This document shows positions 1 through 10,999 of a stretch of 64,000 nucleotides of DNA, in pieces. Both the position numbers and the translations under genes were made by a program. Position 1 is the stretch's first letter; every line of letters starts with the position of its first letter. The notes below the pieces were generated by a model that was given only the letters and a program-made list of their open reading frames with translations, was not told where the DNA came from and ran no database searches. Source of the stretch: Nepenthes gracilis. Its lineage: Eukaryota; Streptophyta; Magnoliopsida; Caryophyllales; Nepenthaceae. Location of the stretch: the NCBI GenBank assembly GCA_033239525.1, contig BSYO01000036.1:5044126-5108125 (forward strand). The letters are read 5' to 3'.

Positions 1-39
1 TTCCGATTTTAAGTCCTCTTTTGATTTCGAAATTTCACA
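1..39 (-). repeat. Start of the 3' LTR (truncated by window edge)
   Basis: Positions 1-39 match 7434-7472 with a few differences. Both read TGTGA at the outer end in element orientation, directly after the polypurine tract here and at the outer edge of the 5' LTR there. Confidence 0.85.
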
Positions 40-52
40 ATTCTCCCCTACT
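40..52 (-). other. Polypurine tract of the chromovirus
   Basis: In minus orientation this reads AGTAGGGGAGAAT, immediately before the 3' LTR. It follows the sequence CGAGGACGAAATTT, a familiar context at the 3' end of Tekay/Del internal regions. It would prime plus-strand DNA synthesis. Confidence 0.8.
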
Positions 53-812
53 AAAAAAAATTTCGTCCTCGAAATTTAGATGGGGTTACATACCTTAAAC
101 AAACAAGTGTGGATGCTTGCTTCAAATTTCTTCTTCTCATTCCCAGGTAGCTCTTTAGGTGAGTGATTACTCCATTGCACATTACTAGAGGAACCGTCTT
201 CATACGCAACCTTTGCTCCTTCCGGTCGAGAATTTGTAGTGACTCTTCGACATAAGATAGATCTTTGTTGATTTCCAAGGGCTCCAGTTCAACCACGTGA
301 GTAGGGTCATAAACATACTTCCGGAGCATGGATACATGGAACACGTCATGTATTTCCGTCAAACTTGGTGGTAGTGCTAATCGGTATGTCACTTCTCTGA
401 TCTTTTCTAAAATCTCAAAAGGACCAACAAACCGTGGCTTTAATTTTCCTTTCATTCCAAACCGTGATATTCCTTTGGATGGTAAGACCTTTAGGAAGAC
501 AAAATCTCCTATCTCAAAGCTTAATTCTTTTCTCCTTCTATCTGCATAACTTTTCTGTCTGCTCTGAGCAACCTTCAAGATTCCATGGATCAGTTCGATT
601 TTCTCAGCCGTTTCTTTTACGATTTTGGAACCCAAAATCCTTTTATCTCCGGTCTCCTCCCAGTGAATTGGCGACCTGCACTTCCTTCTATACAGAGCCT
701 CGAAAGGTGTCATATCGATACTAGCCTGATAACTGTTATTATAAGCAAACTCTGCTAGTACTAGGTAAGTATCCCAAGTCCCTTTCATTTCCAATATAGA
801 AGCCCTCAACAT
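51..812 (-). pseudogene. Integrase C-terminal part with chromodomain-like tail
   Basis: A 253-residue open frame covers the end of the integrase core (EFAYNNSYQASIDMTPFEAL, the usual end of the rve fold), the basic C-terminal domain (FVGPFEIL, then VFHVSMLRKY) and a chromodomain-like tail starting near ESLQILDRKEQRLR. Beyond MKTVPLV the tail loses the expected W-x-N-H stretch, which suggests a frameshift inside the chromodomain. Integrase inserts element cDNA and the chromodomain guides it to heterochromatin. Upstream, at about 813-850, a stop interrupts the region that held the third catalytic acid; the Glu itself still seems present in the SECTIQ context. Confidence 0.85.
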
Positions 813-1500
813 ATCCTCAAGAATTTGGATAGTACACTCAGATGGGCATCTGGCTTAAGGGTGGTAAGCAGTACTGAATTTCAATTCTGTCCACATTTTC
901 TTATGCAAACATTTTCAAAACCTTGAGACAAAGTGGGGTCTTTATTAGATACAATGGAGGCAGGAATTTCATTTAGTCTAACGATCTCGTTCACAGACAG
1001 TTGAGCCAATCTATCACATGAATACGTCAATCTGATTGCCAAGAAGTCGGTAAACTTTGTCAGCCAGTCAACTATAATCCAAACGGTATCATGATTCCTA
1101 GGAGTCCTCGATAAACCTAATACAAAATCCATGGCAATATCCTACCATTTTTAGCTCAGAATTGGCTTCGACTGTAACAATCCAGAAGGCTTCCTCCTCT
1201 CAGCCTTCAGTTGCTGACATACCAGGCATCTCTCCACATAAGCCATAATATCTCTCTTCATATTCCTCCACCAGAAGGTTTTCTTCAGATCCTGATATAT
1301 TTTACTTGTCTCCGGGTGGATCGTATACTAGGACCGGTAAGCCTCCTTCAAAATCTTCTCCTTCAACCCTCTATCATCCGGTACACATAATCGGTCCCTA
1401 AACCTCAACACACTATCAGTCCGGACGTTAAAATCAGCTCGGGACTCCTTACTCAGATCACTAACAATATTTATAAGGAATGGATCACTCACTTGCTTCT
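813..1500 (-). pseudogene. Integrase zinc-binding and catalytic core remnant
   Basis: The stretch read at 881-1132 starts MDFVLGLSRT, carrying the first catalytic Asp, and continues through VDWLTKFTDFLAIR to SNKDPTLS, carrying the second Asp. Further upstream on the minus strand (about 1150-1340), short pieces of the HHCC zinc-binding domain (CLVCQQLKAERRKPSGLLQ) are visible in broken frames. Several stops separate these pieces from each other and from the C-terminal part, so no functional DDE enzyme can be made. Domain identity is clear; exact limits are approximate. Confidence 0.8.
826..850 (-). other. Stop-bearing junction at the integrase catalytic Glu
   Basis: In the frame that keeps the Glu (SECTIQILEDM), a TAA lies a few codons upstream after H-P. 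The junction explains why the N- and C-terminal integrase pieces are in separate frames. Confidence 0.6.
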
Positions 1501-1693
1501 CTTTAATTTCACTAACTACTTCTGATTGGATCTAAAGATACGATATGAGCATTCTATTACTTTTAGCATAACGTTGGATATTACATTGTTTCAAGTAATC
1601 CAACATCTCCTTTTTCTTGACCTGCAAGTGTGCCACATAATCCGATCGGCGACTCAATGCGTCTGCAAATACGTTGGCCATTCCTGGCTTATA

Positions 1694-2384
1694 CTATATT
1701 TCACAGACATAATCTTTCAAGAAATCAAGCCATCTCCTTTGTCTCATGTCAAGTTCCTTTTGTGAAAACAGATACTTTAAACTTTTGTGATCGGAATACA
1801 CAAGGAACCTCTCACCATACAGATAATGTCTCCAAATTTTTAAAGCAAAGACAACAGCAGCAAGTTCGAGGTCATCAGTAGGATAATTCTTCTGATGCAC
1901 TTTCAGTTGCCTAGATCCATAAGCCACAACTTTACCGTGCTGCATTAGTACACATCCCAAGCCCGTTTTGGAGGCGTCACAATTCACCTCATATCCTCCT
2001 GATCCTTCGGGAATCAACAATATTGGAGCAGTAATCAGGCAATCTTTCAACTCCTGAAAACTCTGATTACACTCTTTAGTCCATTCAAATTTGACTTCAT
2101 TTTTCAACAATTGAGTTAGGGGCATAGCAACTTACAAAAAGTTTTTCGCAAACCATCGATAGTAACCTGCCATGCCCAAAAAGTTTCTAATCTCAGTTAC
2201 AGAAGTTGGCTTACTTTAATTAGTAACAGCCTCTACTTTCTTTGGATACACAGAGATACCATCACCAGAAATCACATGACCCAAGAACATCACTTTTTTT
2301 AGCCAGAACTCACATTTTCCCAACTTAGTATATAACTTATCACGCAGCACTTGGAGTACTATCCTCAAATGGGTTTCTTGCTCC
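1694..2384 (-). pseudogene. RT connection and RNase H domain remnant
   Basis: The open part (1694-2125, 143 residues) holds the RNase H core. It reads [15 protein letters not shown] with the first catalytic Asp, [20 protein letters not shown] with the conserved Glu, then [20 protein letters not shown] with another catalytic Asp. Between 2126 and 2384 the RT connection segment (FLGHVISGDGISVYPKK, then IRNFLGMAGYYR) is readable but interrupted by stops. RNase H degrades the RNA of the RNA-DNA hybrid. The region joins RT upstream and integrase downstream, in normal Ty3/gypsy order. Confidence 0.88.
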
Positions 2385-3094
2385 TCATAAGTCCTTAGAA
2401 TAAATTAGAATATCATCGATAAAAACCATCATAAATTTATCCAGATACTGCCTGAATACTCTATTCATTAGGTCCATAAAGGCAACAGGGGCGTTTGTGA
2501 GTTCAAAGGGCATAACAAGAAACTCATAGTGGCCGTATCTCGTTCGGAAGGCAGTTTTGGCCACATCTTCTGGCTTAATCCTCAATTGATGATAACCAGA
2601 CCTCAAATCGATCTTCGAGAATACTCGGGATCCTTGTAATTGATCAAACAAATCATCAATACGCGGCAGAGAATACTTATTCTTGATCGTGACTTTGTTT
2701 AACTCACGATAATCAACACATAACCGCAATGACCCATCTTTCTTTCTCACAAACAAACTGGTGCTCCCCAAGGAGACACACTTGGCCTAATAAAGCCTTT
2801 GTCCAACAACTTCTGCAATTGCAACCTTAATTCCTTTAACTCTGCCGGAGCTATTCTGTAAGGGGTCTTAGAAATTGGACCGACACCAGGAATGATAGAA
2901 ATCTCAAACTCAATCTCCCGATGAGGGGACAATCCAGACAACTCCTTAGAAAATACATCCTCAAAATCGTGGACGACGTGGATGTCCTTAACCGGCACCT
3001 CATGACTCCCAGTGGTGCAGGCATAAACCAAGTAAGCCTTACATCCACTTTTTACTAGATATTTAGCATGTAAAGCCGATATCATTACCGGCAT
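2385..3094 (-). pseudogene. Reverse transcriptase domain remnant
   Basis: Two overlapping frames make up the domain. The first (2747-3094) holds the pre-RT segment HDFEDVFSKELSGLSPHREI, then TPYRIAPAELKEL and [14 protein letters not shown]. The second (2385-2771) holds [32 protein letters not shown] and the catalytic box [12 protein letters not shown], in which the usual Y/F-x-D-D signature is FIDD. The change of frame near 2760 marks a frameshift inside the domain. The enzyme would copy element RNA into cDNA in virus-like particles. Confidence 0.9.
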
Positions 3095-3112
3095 CTCCTT
3101 TTTCTTGATGCC

Positions 3113-4500
3113 TTAGAAGAAAAAGGTTTTCCTCCCAGGGATACTAAAATAAACCTTCATTCTAAGACAATCAATGGTGGCATGATTCTCAGCCAGCCAA
3201 TTCATCCCTAGGATCACGTCAAAGTCTCCTATGTTTAGTAACACCAAATCCACCACCAAACATCTCCCGTCTACTTCTACTACGTATCCAGGATATATAA
3301 CATCAGTGACTACGGGGAATCCAGTAGGGGTATATACTGATAATTCATAATTCAATGTACAAGGAGTAATAACAATATGACATGCAAACCGTGGAGAAAC
3401 AAAAGAGTGGGTAGACCCGGAGTTAAACAAGATAAATGCAGGAATGCCACAAATAGGAAGAGTACCTTCCATGACATTTGGCGATACCTCTGGCTTCTGA
3501 ATAGCCATTGCAAAGGCCTTAGCCGCAACGGTAGGCTTTCTCTCTTCTACTTTCGGGCAATCTTTGATCAAGTGGCTATGCTGTCCGCATCTGAAACAAG
3601 CTCCCATCGCCCGAGGGCACGCTTGCCCCGGATGTACCTTTCCACAAGACGAGCAGTGTGCAACCGAAGTCCTAGAATCAGCCATTGACTGAGCCGGTGC
3701 AACATCTTTTCCCTTCTCAGTCGTCCTTGTCTTCTTGGACGTCCCAAAAGATCCCCTAGCAAATCCGCCACCAATACCTACCCGGCTAGCTGCCCTCTTT
3801 GCGTAGAATTTTTCTACCTCCACCTCTTGTTCGTACAGGACCGCCCGGTCTAATGTATCAGCATACGTCTCAAGCTTTAACGTGGTTAGCTGTTTCCGAA
3901 TATCATCCCGCAATCCTTGCTGAAACTTCTTCGCCTTCCTTAATTCGTCTTCCACATAGAAAGGTGAGAATCGGGACAGCTCGGTGAACTTAACATCATA
4001 CTCAGTCACCGTCATACTTCCTTACCTTAGTCTCATAAACTCCATCTCCTTTTGGTTCGGAGACTGGATGGAAAGTATTTCTCCAGACTAGCTTCCTCGA
4101 ACGTATCCCAAGTGATCATCCTGTTGGGCATTCCTAGTGCCCTCTTCCTCATCTCCCACCAGCTGTCTGCTTTGCCCTCCAATTTATACACGGCGAAGGT
4201 AACCTTCTCCTAGTTCGTGCACCCAATTACTGTAAATATTTTATTCATCTTCTTAAGCCATCTATCAGTTTCTGTTGGATTGGGTTTTCCCAAAAAGCCC
4301 GGCACCTGCTCCGCTGTGAATCGATCATATGTGATTGCAGCCAAGATGGTCAGAGCTAGCTCAATCGTAGGAACTGGAGCCATGTGCCTATGTTCGACGG
4401 ATTCTACCACGGTAGTCATTCTTTCCAATAAGTCTATGTAAGCAGCCTTCCTGTCATAAGGTGTATTACGTCCATTCCTTCTTCCTCTTCCACTAGTCAT
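3113..4500 (-). pseudogene. Gag with CCHC zinc knuckle and aspartic protease
   Basis: Translation would start at 4500 (MTSGRGRRNGRN). The capsid part reads LKKMNKIFTVIGCTN, then a stop, then WWEMRKRALG. An open frame of 300 residues (3113-4015) carries the capsid end (TVTEYDVKFTELSRFSPFYV), a CCHC knuckle (CFRCGQHSHLIKDC, spacing C2C4H4C) and the protease. The protease active site reads FNSGSTHSFVS, so the catalytic Asp of the usual D-S/T-G is Asn. DVILGMNWL is the conserved late protease motif. A second Cys-rich stretch (CSSCGKVHPGQAC) precedes the knuckle. Gag forms the particle; the D-to-N change alone should inactivate the protease. Confidence 0.88.
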
Positions 4501-4708
4501 CCTAAAATCAAGAAATGCACAATATTACGATCTCAGAAAAAGGAAGTATCCTTCAATCTCAATAAAATTGTACTTAGTCTAGAAGCCAAATTTTCTAAGG
4601 ACGCTAATTGCCTAAGTTATCCTTGGCCTACTTCTTTCAGAGATTCAGTATGAAAATTCAAACCTATGCTTCCGCATCTTGATCGATCAATTCCTAAGGT
4701 ATCTCATC

Positions 4709-4720
4709 TCTCTAATGCCA
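4709..4720 (-). other. Primer-binding site
   Basis: In element orientation the sequence TGGCATTAGAGA follows the end of the 5' LTR after two bases (AT). It resembles TGGTATCAGAGC, the initiator tRNA-Met complement used by many plant LTR elements, with a few transitions. Confidence 0.7.
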
Positions 4721-5275
4721 ATTGTGACGGAACGGATTTTTTTTTTGCATTCCACCAATGATCTTCCGGAACTAACACCAAGTTTCGGTGGTCTGGTCCT
4801 GGCCGATCGTGCCTTCCAAATCACAGGATCACAGATGCCGTCTAGGACTCATACATTCTAGTCATCAAACACATAGCGAAAGTCAATTTATTATCCAGCT
4901 GAAGCATCTACATTCATTCCCATAAAAATTCATTCCATAATACATATAACCATGAGCGTCTAATCATAAAAGTTAATCAATTCCAACAGATCATTATATT
5001 AATTGCTTCTTCATGGCGGTCGTCCAAAAGGTGCTTCTGAATCCTTACAAACCCTTCAGATAAGCTCTAGTCACTCCGTCTCGTCAGGCACGAGTTCTAA
5101 ATTTCCATCTGAGGAGGAAAAAACAGAAAACAGTGAGTCGGAGCTTAACAAGGTACATGCAGATTTTCCATAAAATAATCGTGCTGTCAACAGTTACGGA
5201 TATACACATACAGGATATCATTTGGCCGAAATCTTGTATAACACTCAGAACGGTTAATGCAGGAAATTATGCATC

Positions 5276-5299
5276 ATATATATATATATATATATATAT
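5276..5299. repeat. AT dinucleotide microsatellite
   Basis: Twelve uninterrupted AT units inside the 5' LTR. Confidence 0.95.
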
Positions 5300-5434
5300 C
5301 ATACGGAAGCATTTTGCAGAACAAAAGCCAATTAGAAAGTCGGAACAGATAATATTTAAGTATAAAATAAGGCCGGTCACAATTTAGCTTTCTTTATTTA
5401 TTGCTTAACGGAAGGGGCTTTAATCGAGGATAGA

Positions 5435-5614
5435 TTGTACACATCTCCTCACAATCATGACAATACCTTATTGTACAAAGCCCCAAGGATGGCTCTTATT
5501 TTCTCCTTGTACAAAGCCCCGAGGATGGCTATTACTACCTCATTGTATAAAGATCCGAGGATGGCTATCACTACCTCCTTGTACAAAGCCCAGAGGACGG
5601 CTCTCACTTTGGTT
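5435..5614. repeat. Five units of a 36-bp minisatellite in the LTR
   Basis: Units start at 5435, 5471, 5507, 5543 and 5579, exactly 36 bases apart. Each begins TTGTACAAAG or a variant and contains GAGGATGGCT. The first unit is degenerate. Because 36 is a multiple of three, the array stays open in more than one plus-strand frame, but nothing suggests that it is translated. Confidence 0.93.
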
Positions 5615-5744
5615 ATCCTCGATTATTACCTTAAGGTCCTAAGGCTTGCCGGAGAACCTTGTCTCCCAATGCTAAAGTCTGAACTTATTTGTTTTATCAT
5701 AAAGCCAAATCACATTTTTCTTTGTTCATTCCGGACGGCCATAT

Positions 5745-6370
5745 CACAAGCCGGTTTTAAAGTTTCAGTACAGATGCCGGTTTCAAGTCATAATATAAGG
5801 CCGGTTTCAATTATAATATAAGGCCGGTTTTAAAAATTACAATACAAATGCCAATTTCAAAATCACGATACAAGGCCGGTTTTAAAATCACAATGTAAAT
5901 GCCGGTTTCAAAATACGATACTAGGCCAATTTTGAAATCACAGTGTAAATGCCGGTTTCAAAATACGATACAAAGCCGGTTTAGAAATCACAGTGTAAAT
6001 GACGGTTTCAAAATATGATACAAGGCCGGTTTCAAAATCACAGTGTGAATGCGGTTTTAAAATACGATACAAGGCTGGTTTCGAAATCACAGTGTAAATG
6101 TCGGTTTCAAAATATGATACAAGGCCGGTTTCGAAATCACCATGTAAATGTCGGTTTCAATTGTAATACAAAGCCGATTTCAATTATTCTTGACCGGTTT
6201 CAAAATTATAAATACAAGGCCAATTTTAATTATTCTTGGCCGGTTTTAAATTAATATGTAGGGCGGTTTTAAATTAATATGCCAGGCTGGTTTCAAATTA
6301 ACATGCAAGGCCGGTTTCGATATTTACTTAAGCCGATTTCAAATTATACTATAAGACCGATTTCAAATTT
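5745..6370. repeat. Tandem GCCGGTTT array, 25-bp half-units in a 50-bp period
   Basis: The core GCCGGTTTCAAA recurs about every 25 bases. Alternate half-units carry CACAGTGTAAATG or ACGATACAAG, giving a 50-base higher-order period; CAGTGTAAAT occurs at 5941, 5991, 6041 and 6090. Towards 6200-6370 the array decays into single half-units. It lies in the presumed transcribed part of the LTR. Confidence 0.9.
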
Positions 6371-6830
6371 GGATAATGTAAGTGTCATATAAGCTGGTCT
6401 ACTTTTCATTTTCATGTACTCCAGTTTAAACATGAGTTTAGTAGAAGGTAGAAAGCATGCATTCAAACCAGAATACAACTTATCAAACAATAATTAAAAC
6501 ATCATGCATTTAACGTAAATCAAAAAGAAAAACTGGCAGTTTTTAAAGCCGGAACTTTGGAGACGAAAGTATATTTTCAAAGCATGAACTATAAAAACTG
6601 GGCAAGCCTGCAACGAACTTAAAAGGAATGATCGTGCGAAGTGCACTTGCAATATTCTAAAGTTAAAAACAGAGTATACATTTGCACTAAACCATGAACT
6701 TAAAAGTAGGGGGATACACTTGCCTGACAGTCATTCGTCCACCCTTACAGACTGGAAGCTTTCTCTTCCTCTCTACTCCTTGCTGTTCTTTTTGCCGGTC
6801 ACTTATACTTACTTCCTCGATGAAAGTTGA

Positions 6831-6840
6831 GTATATATAG
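6831..6840 (-). promoter_or_regulatory. TATA box of the 5' LTR
   Basis: In element orientation it reads CTATATATAC, between an upstream U3 with clustered CCGGTCAA motifs and the long R/U5. It is the only strong TATA in the non-repetitive part of this LTR. Confidence 0.6.
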
Positions 6841-7472
6841 AGGAGGGGTTAGGTGGAGTAAGTGGGGGTAAGCCACCTACCCAGTACTTCTTCTCAGAGA
6901 TCAGGTGGGAGTAAGTAATCTAAACTACTTACTTCGGTACTTCTTATCAGACGACCGACGAGGTGGTTCACTTACTTCATTTAGTTCGGGTCTAATTGGG
7001 TTCTAACTAATTAGTAAAGTTCGTCATTGTATTTAGTTTTCCTTAATTTATTCCAATCAACTCTTTGGTCAGTGCTCAAGGTCGACTATCGTTTTACTTC
7101 TTTTATTCAAGACCTGTCAACCTTTCTTAAAGTCGGTCAACTCTTTGGTCGATCAATATTTTGATGCTGGTCAACATCCAGTCAACATCACAATTTTTGG
7201 TCAACCCTTACTCAAGCCGGTCAATATTCTAAAGCCGATCAACCTTCTAAAAGCCGGTCAACCTTACAAGTTCGGTCAATATTTTTTTATCATCTATTCC
7301 GAACTTCAAGCAGTCCGGTCTTCTGTGGCACAAACTACTCCGGTTTTAAGTGGCACAAGGCCACTCCGGTATTGAAAGGTATAAGGCCACTCCGGCCTCC
7401 GGATTTCATTATACTCTTGGTTTTAATATTTTATTCCGATTTTAAGTTCTCTTTTGATTTCGGAATCTCACA

Positions 7473-8564
7473 ATTTTGTTCGGACTGAATTCACTATCCA
7501 GCTGTCACACTTTGTATCAGTTAAACTCCAATTCCCGGCCATAGTTATCTCTACCATTTCATCCAGAGCGAACATCAAAAGCAGCCCAAGAAAATGCAGA
7601 AATCCTCCAGTAGTGAATCACAACACGTGATACCAAAAGCAGAATAAGAAGAAAAAGAAAAGCATTGAGGTTCATTCAAAACCCCAAATCCTAACCAAAT
7701 CCAACAACATACAAAGTGCTATCTGTCAGCCTCCTAGCCTCCTGCTACTACTCCCCAACCCTCAGGCTAACAGCTGGTACCAACCATATTCAAATGATCT
7801 GCCTGCATCTCATACTAATACCTCACAGAACTAGCATACATGTGAATGCAGATAAAGAAGAACATCATCATGGCAAAATATTTAAAAGGCCAAGGCCACC
7901 TTTCTTCTCCTCAAATTCAGAGCATAAAGCCGACCTTCAATGAAAACTATGATTCTTACCATCCCACCATCTCTACTTAAGATTGACAACCTAAACTCAA
8001 TAACAACTTTCAGTAATGCCATTAGCAGCCTTCATATTCTTGAATAATTCCATCAGCAGATTAATCAACAGTTTTTTGATTGTTATTCTAATGGTGAGGA
8101 CTCGAGAATTTCTCACTTGGTAATTTGCAAGACCTTGTAATTTAAAGTAACATTGTCCCATGGATTTGCTATATCTTGGAGGTGTTCTGCTATCTTTGAA
8201 GCTTGTTTTATCATATGGATTTGCTATTTGATTTGGACTCGAGCTAATCATGCCTACTGTAAACTAACATATACATTTGTTTTTTTCCAACTGTTAAATT
8301 GAATCCAATATGGACAATTGTTGTTATGCAAATATCAACATCCATGGTTGATCTGCTAGAAATCAAAATTTTTTAAGCCATTTCATCATGTCATGAATTG
8401 GAGAGTTGCAATGTTCGACAGTCATCTCCATGTCAACATGGTAGACATGCATCCCTATCCCAAAAGCATAGTAGGAAAACCTTGCTAAATGTAACTCCAT
8501 AGTCGTGGCATGTCATCAGCAGAGGAATGGGAGCATACATACTAGGCAGTAAAATAAACAATAC
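7473..8564. other. Non-coding flank, no recognisable gene
   Basis: Mixed-composition DNA between the LTR and the kinase pseudogene. Frames here (for example 7997-8251 minus) are short and match no family I know. On the minus strand it is downstream of the CDKA exon remnant, so it could hold decayed introns of that gene, but I could not recognise later kinase exons (HRDLKPQN, DFGLARA or RAPEIL). Confidence 0.5.
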
Positions 8565-8848
8565 CTGACAATGTTTCCATGTTGCATCCCCTTCAAGAGA
8601 GAAATTTCTCTAATTGCTGTGCTTGGTTTCCCCTCGTCTTCTTGCACTAAGCTATAGTCTCATTCATGTTATGGTCCCGAGACTTGTAGACAACACCATA
8701 GGTTCCTTCCCCAATCTTCTCAACTTTTTCATACTGCCACAGATTTCAAAAAGTCATAGTATTATCAAGGGAACATTAACCCACAAGGAGAAATTTTGTA
8801 TCCACAGATTTCAAAGATCACAGTATCATTATACCTGTTCCGTTACAT
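8565..8848 (-). pseudogene. CDKA-type cyclin-dependent kinase pseudogene, first exons
   Basis: Read on the minus strand, 8733-8565 gives [17 protein letters not shown], the glycine-rich loop of CDC2/CDKA kinases, then NETIA and a stop. After a gap it resumes at [20 protein letters not shown], the PSTAIRE cyclin-binding helix diagnostic of A-type CDKs. About 15 bases that should encode the ATP-binding lysine segment are missing and a one-base shift follows. The exon is preceded by a CAG acceptor (8734-8736) and ends at a GT donor, where plant CDKA genes are also interrupted. A damaged first exon (ACGGAACAG plus GTAT donor, about 8835-8848) would encode the initial M-E/D-Q. Kept introns show it came from genomic duplication, not from mRNA. 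Confidence 0.88.
8734..8834. repeat. Tandem duplication inside the CDKA pseudogene intron
   Basis: CCACAGATTTCAAA occurs at 8737 and again at 8802, each followed by related sequence (GTCATAGTATTAT, then GATCACAGTATCATTAT). The copies are 65 bases apart. The duplicated piece contains the CAG acceptor, so two near-identical acceptor regions stand in front of the exon. Confidence 0.75.
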
Positions 8849-10999
8849 CCAAGAAAAATCGCTTTTGTGCAAGGATTCCACAGCCTTTAGGAAAATAGAT
8901 CAACTGCAGATAAGGGAAACAATTTCAGTGGTGTGGATTGCCACAATCTATGATGAAACTAGTAGTAAATCATAGACATGGGAAATCCACAGCTACAAAA
9001 AGGTAGACCAAAGCAAAGCAACGAACCTTCAATATGCATTACAAATAAATTACGATCTCAATACAACTTAGCAAGTAACTATCAAATATTATGTATTGTT
9101 TAGTCACTAAAATTTAATCAAATATACACTGATGTTTAGTTTTTTTGCCTAACATCCATTACAATTGAGTTAGTAGCTCAAGATAATAGAGCAGTCTGTT
9201 CTTCAAGCTAATTGCTAAAGGCAAAAATGTCCAGAAAAACGCATTTAATGAAAACTAATTAATTAATGCATCCTAAAACTTAATGAAATCTTTTGGAAAC
9301 ACAGAGATCAAGAATCGCCATGCTCCCAACCGAAATTAGAACTTTTTCAATTAAGAAGAAGCAATCCTTGATTGGTTCGAATGACGTATTAGAACTCCTT
9401 GTGCACAGTTTAAGCATAATTATCATGTGCAGGATCAAAAAGTGGAGAGTATAAACAAGTACAATTTTACATAATTAAAATATAAAATAGGTCGCTACGT
9501 GATAGTGCTTCCCAAATTGCGGGCTCTAGGCATTTGTAGCCTTATCTCCTACATTGCATAAAGGAAATTTCTCTGGTTTGAACCAGCAAATACCAAGTCA
9601 CAATGTAGAAACTTTATTGTTGCCTCAATACTCAACCTCAGACTAAATATGTTACCCTACAAGTTATCTTGCTCTAGCTCTAGCTCTCTCGCTAATATAA
9701 CACAACTCCACCAGTCACCAACTTCAAGTTCTAGTAATCCTTTCTTCACCCCTTGAATTTCTTGATCTAACAAGTGGAATCCTTTCTTCACCCCTTTTTG
9801 AAGCACCGCTACTAGCTTGCTTCCTCTACTCACAGTCTAAATTGCCCATCCGTTACCCATTCCCGTTATCATCATCTTCCAAGATCAACACCTTTTTAGC
9901 TACTTGCTACCAGCAGCTCAATTTTTTTGCCACAGCCAAAGTCACCATACTATCCCATTTCAGTCAACTACAACATTGAATTTCTCACTATTTTTGGAAT
10001 TTCATCTATCATATTCCAACATCACAAACTAGAACCATAAAATGCACCTCAACAAATTCATCTGCTTCCTCTTGACCAAAAAAAAAAAAAAACAACATAA
10101 ACCTGACCAGCCACCTACTTCCATTTCAGCTCACAAATCTGCTATTACACCTGCCAACATCAACTGTCAACATTAAAACCACATACTTTCCAAGCTCAAC
10201 TAGAACTACACTTTCACTAATCCCAACAAGCTCAAACTGCCATAGATTTTCCCCAACAAAATTCAAAAACGCCGAATAGAAAGTTAAGGGAGGAACATTA
10301 GTCTCTAAGATCTTGTTCATCTGTTACTAATGCAGCATCAATTCCCTATTTCCGATCAATTGTTCAAATTACAATCTTAAAGGATTTCATTATCCTACTT
10401 CCAAAAGAGGTCACAGTTTTCTTTGTGATTGATTTAACTAAGTTTAAGTGTGTCGTGGATCTTGAATCAGCACTGTCACTGCAAGATGTTAGTTGTAGGG
10501 ATGTTATACCTGTTTCAAATATCTAAAGCAGTTTTGTCACTGGTTGTTCAAGTAGAATTTTTGTAAAAGGGATGCCCAGTGAAGCAGAAAGAAAGTTAAG
10601 AGTGAACATAAAAGTGAATTCTCGATAGAGAGTATGTTTGGTATTAATTTTGCAAAACCAATTACCAAAAAAACTTTGTACGCTGCAATTCAAGCAATGG
10701 TAAAATAACCAAATTGTTTTTAACTAATTAGGCAGGATCTGAACTTTAAGTTGGATCAATTTACAGTCAACTATTTTTAAGGTGACTTCTACCAAGCAAA
10801 TTTTGACACATTCAGGCATTAAGAGATGCCAAAAAATTGCCAATGGCAAAAACATGACAATGTGGCAAAAATTTTGTAACATTACAAAAAAAGAAAAGAG
10901 CGCTCATTTCAATGACCCCTCCTGCAACCCTACCTCTAGTGCCACCTGCCCCCTTCCCTTATTAGTGACCCCTCCACATACCCTCTCTTTGACCTTTGT
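8849..10999. other. AT-rich flank, no recognisable gene
   Basis: I find no conserved reading frame, inverted repeat or RNA gene. Open frames (10126-10320 minus, 10782-11003 plus) are below 75 codons and match no family I know. On the minus strand the part next to 8849 is upstream of the CDKA remnant and could include its old promoter. A 14-A run lies at about 10079-10092. Confidence 0.5.

Larger units (their letters stand above)
1..7472 (-). mobile_element. Decayed Tekay/Del-type Ty3/gypsy chromovirus, left end cut by window
   Basis: On the minus strand the order is 5' LTR (7472-4723), primer-binding site, gag with zinc knuckle, protease, reverse transcriptase, RNase H, integrase, chromodomain, polypurine tract and the first 39 bases of the 3' LTR. 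Integrase after RNase H defines Ty3/gypsy, and a chromodomain-like tail after integrase points to a chromovirus. The polypurine context at 40-52 and the tail sequence are of the Tekay/Del kind. The LTR begins TGTGA and ends TCACA in element orientation. All frames carry stops or frameshifts, so the copy cannot mobilise itself. The outer end lies beyond base 1, so no target-site duplication can be checked. Confidence 0.92.
4723..7472 (-). repeat. 5' LTR (2.75 kb) of the chromovirus
   Basis: The left border is set by the primer-binding site, with the element-sense end ...GTCACA at 4723. The right border is set by similarity of 7434-7472 to the 3' LTR start at 1-39. The length is large for the family because the LTR holds several tandem arrays. 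A TATA-like box at 6831-6840 puts U3 at roughly 7472-6810, so about 2 kb of repeats lie in the transcribed R/U5 part. Positions 7130-7400 also carry loose repeats of a CCGGTCAA motif and of a CCACTCCGG motif within U3. Confidence 0.85.

Noticed and set aside
5435..6370. Regularly spaced repeats considered as a CRISPR array
   Set aside because: The repeats are head-to-tail without unique spacers and lie in a plant retroelement LTR.
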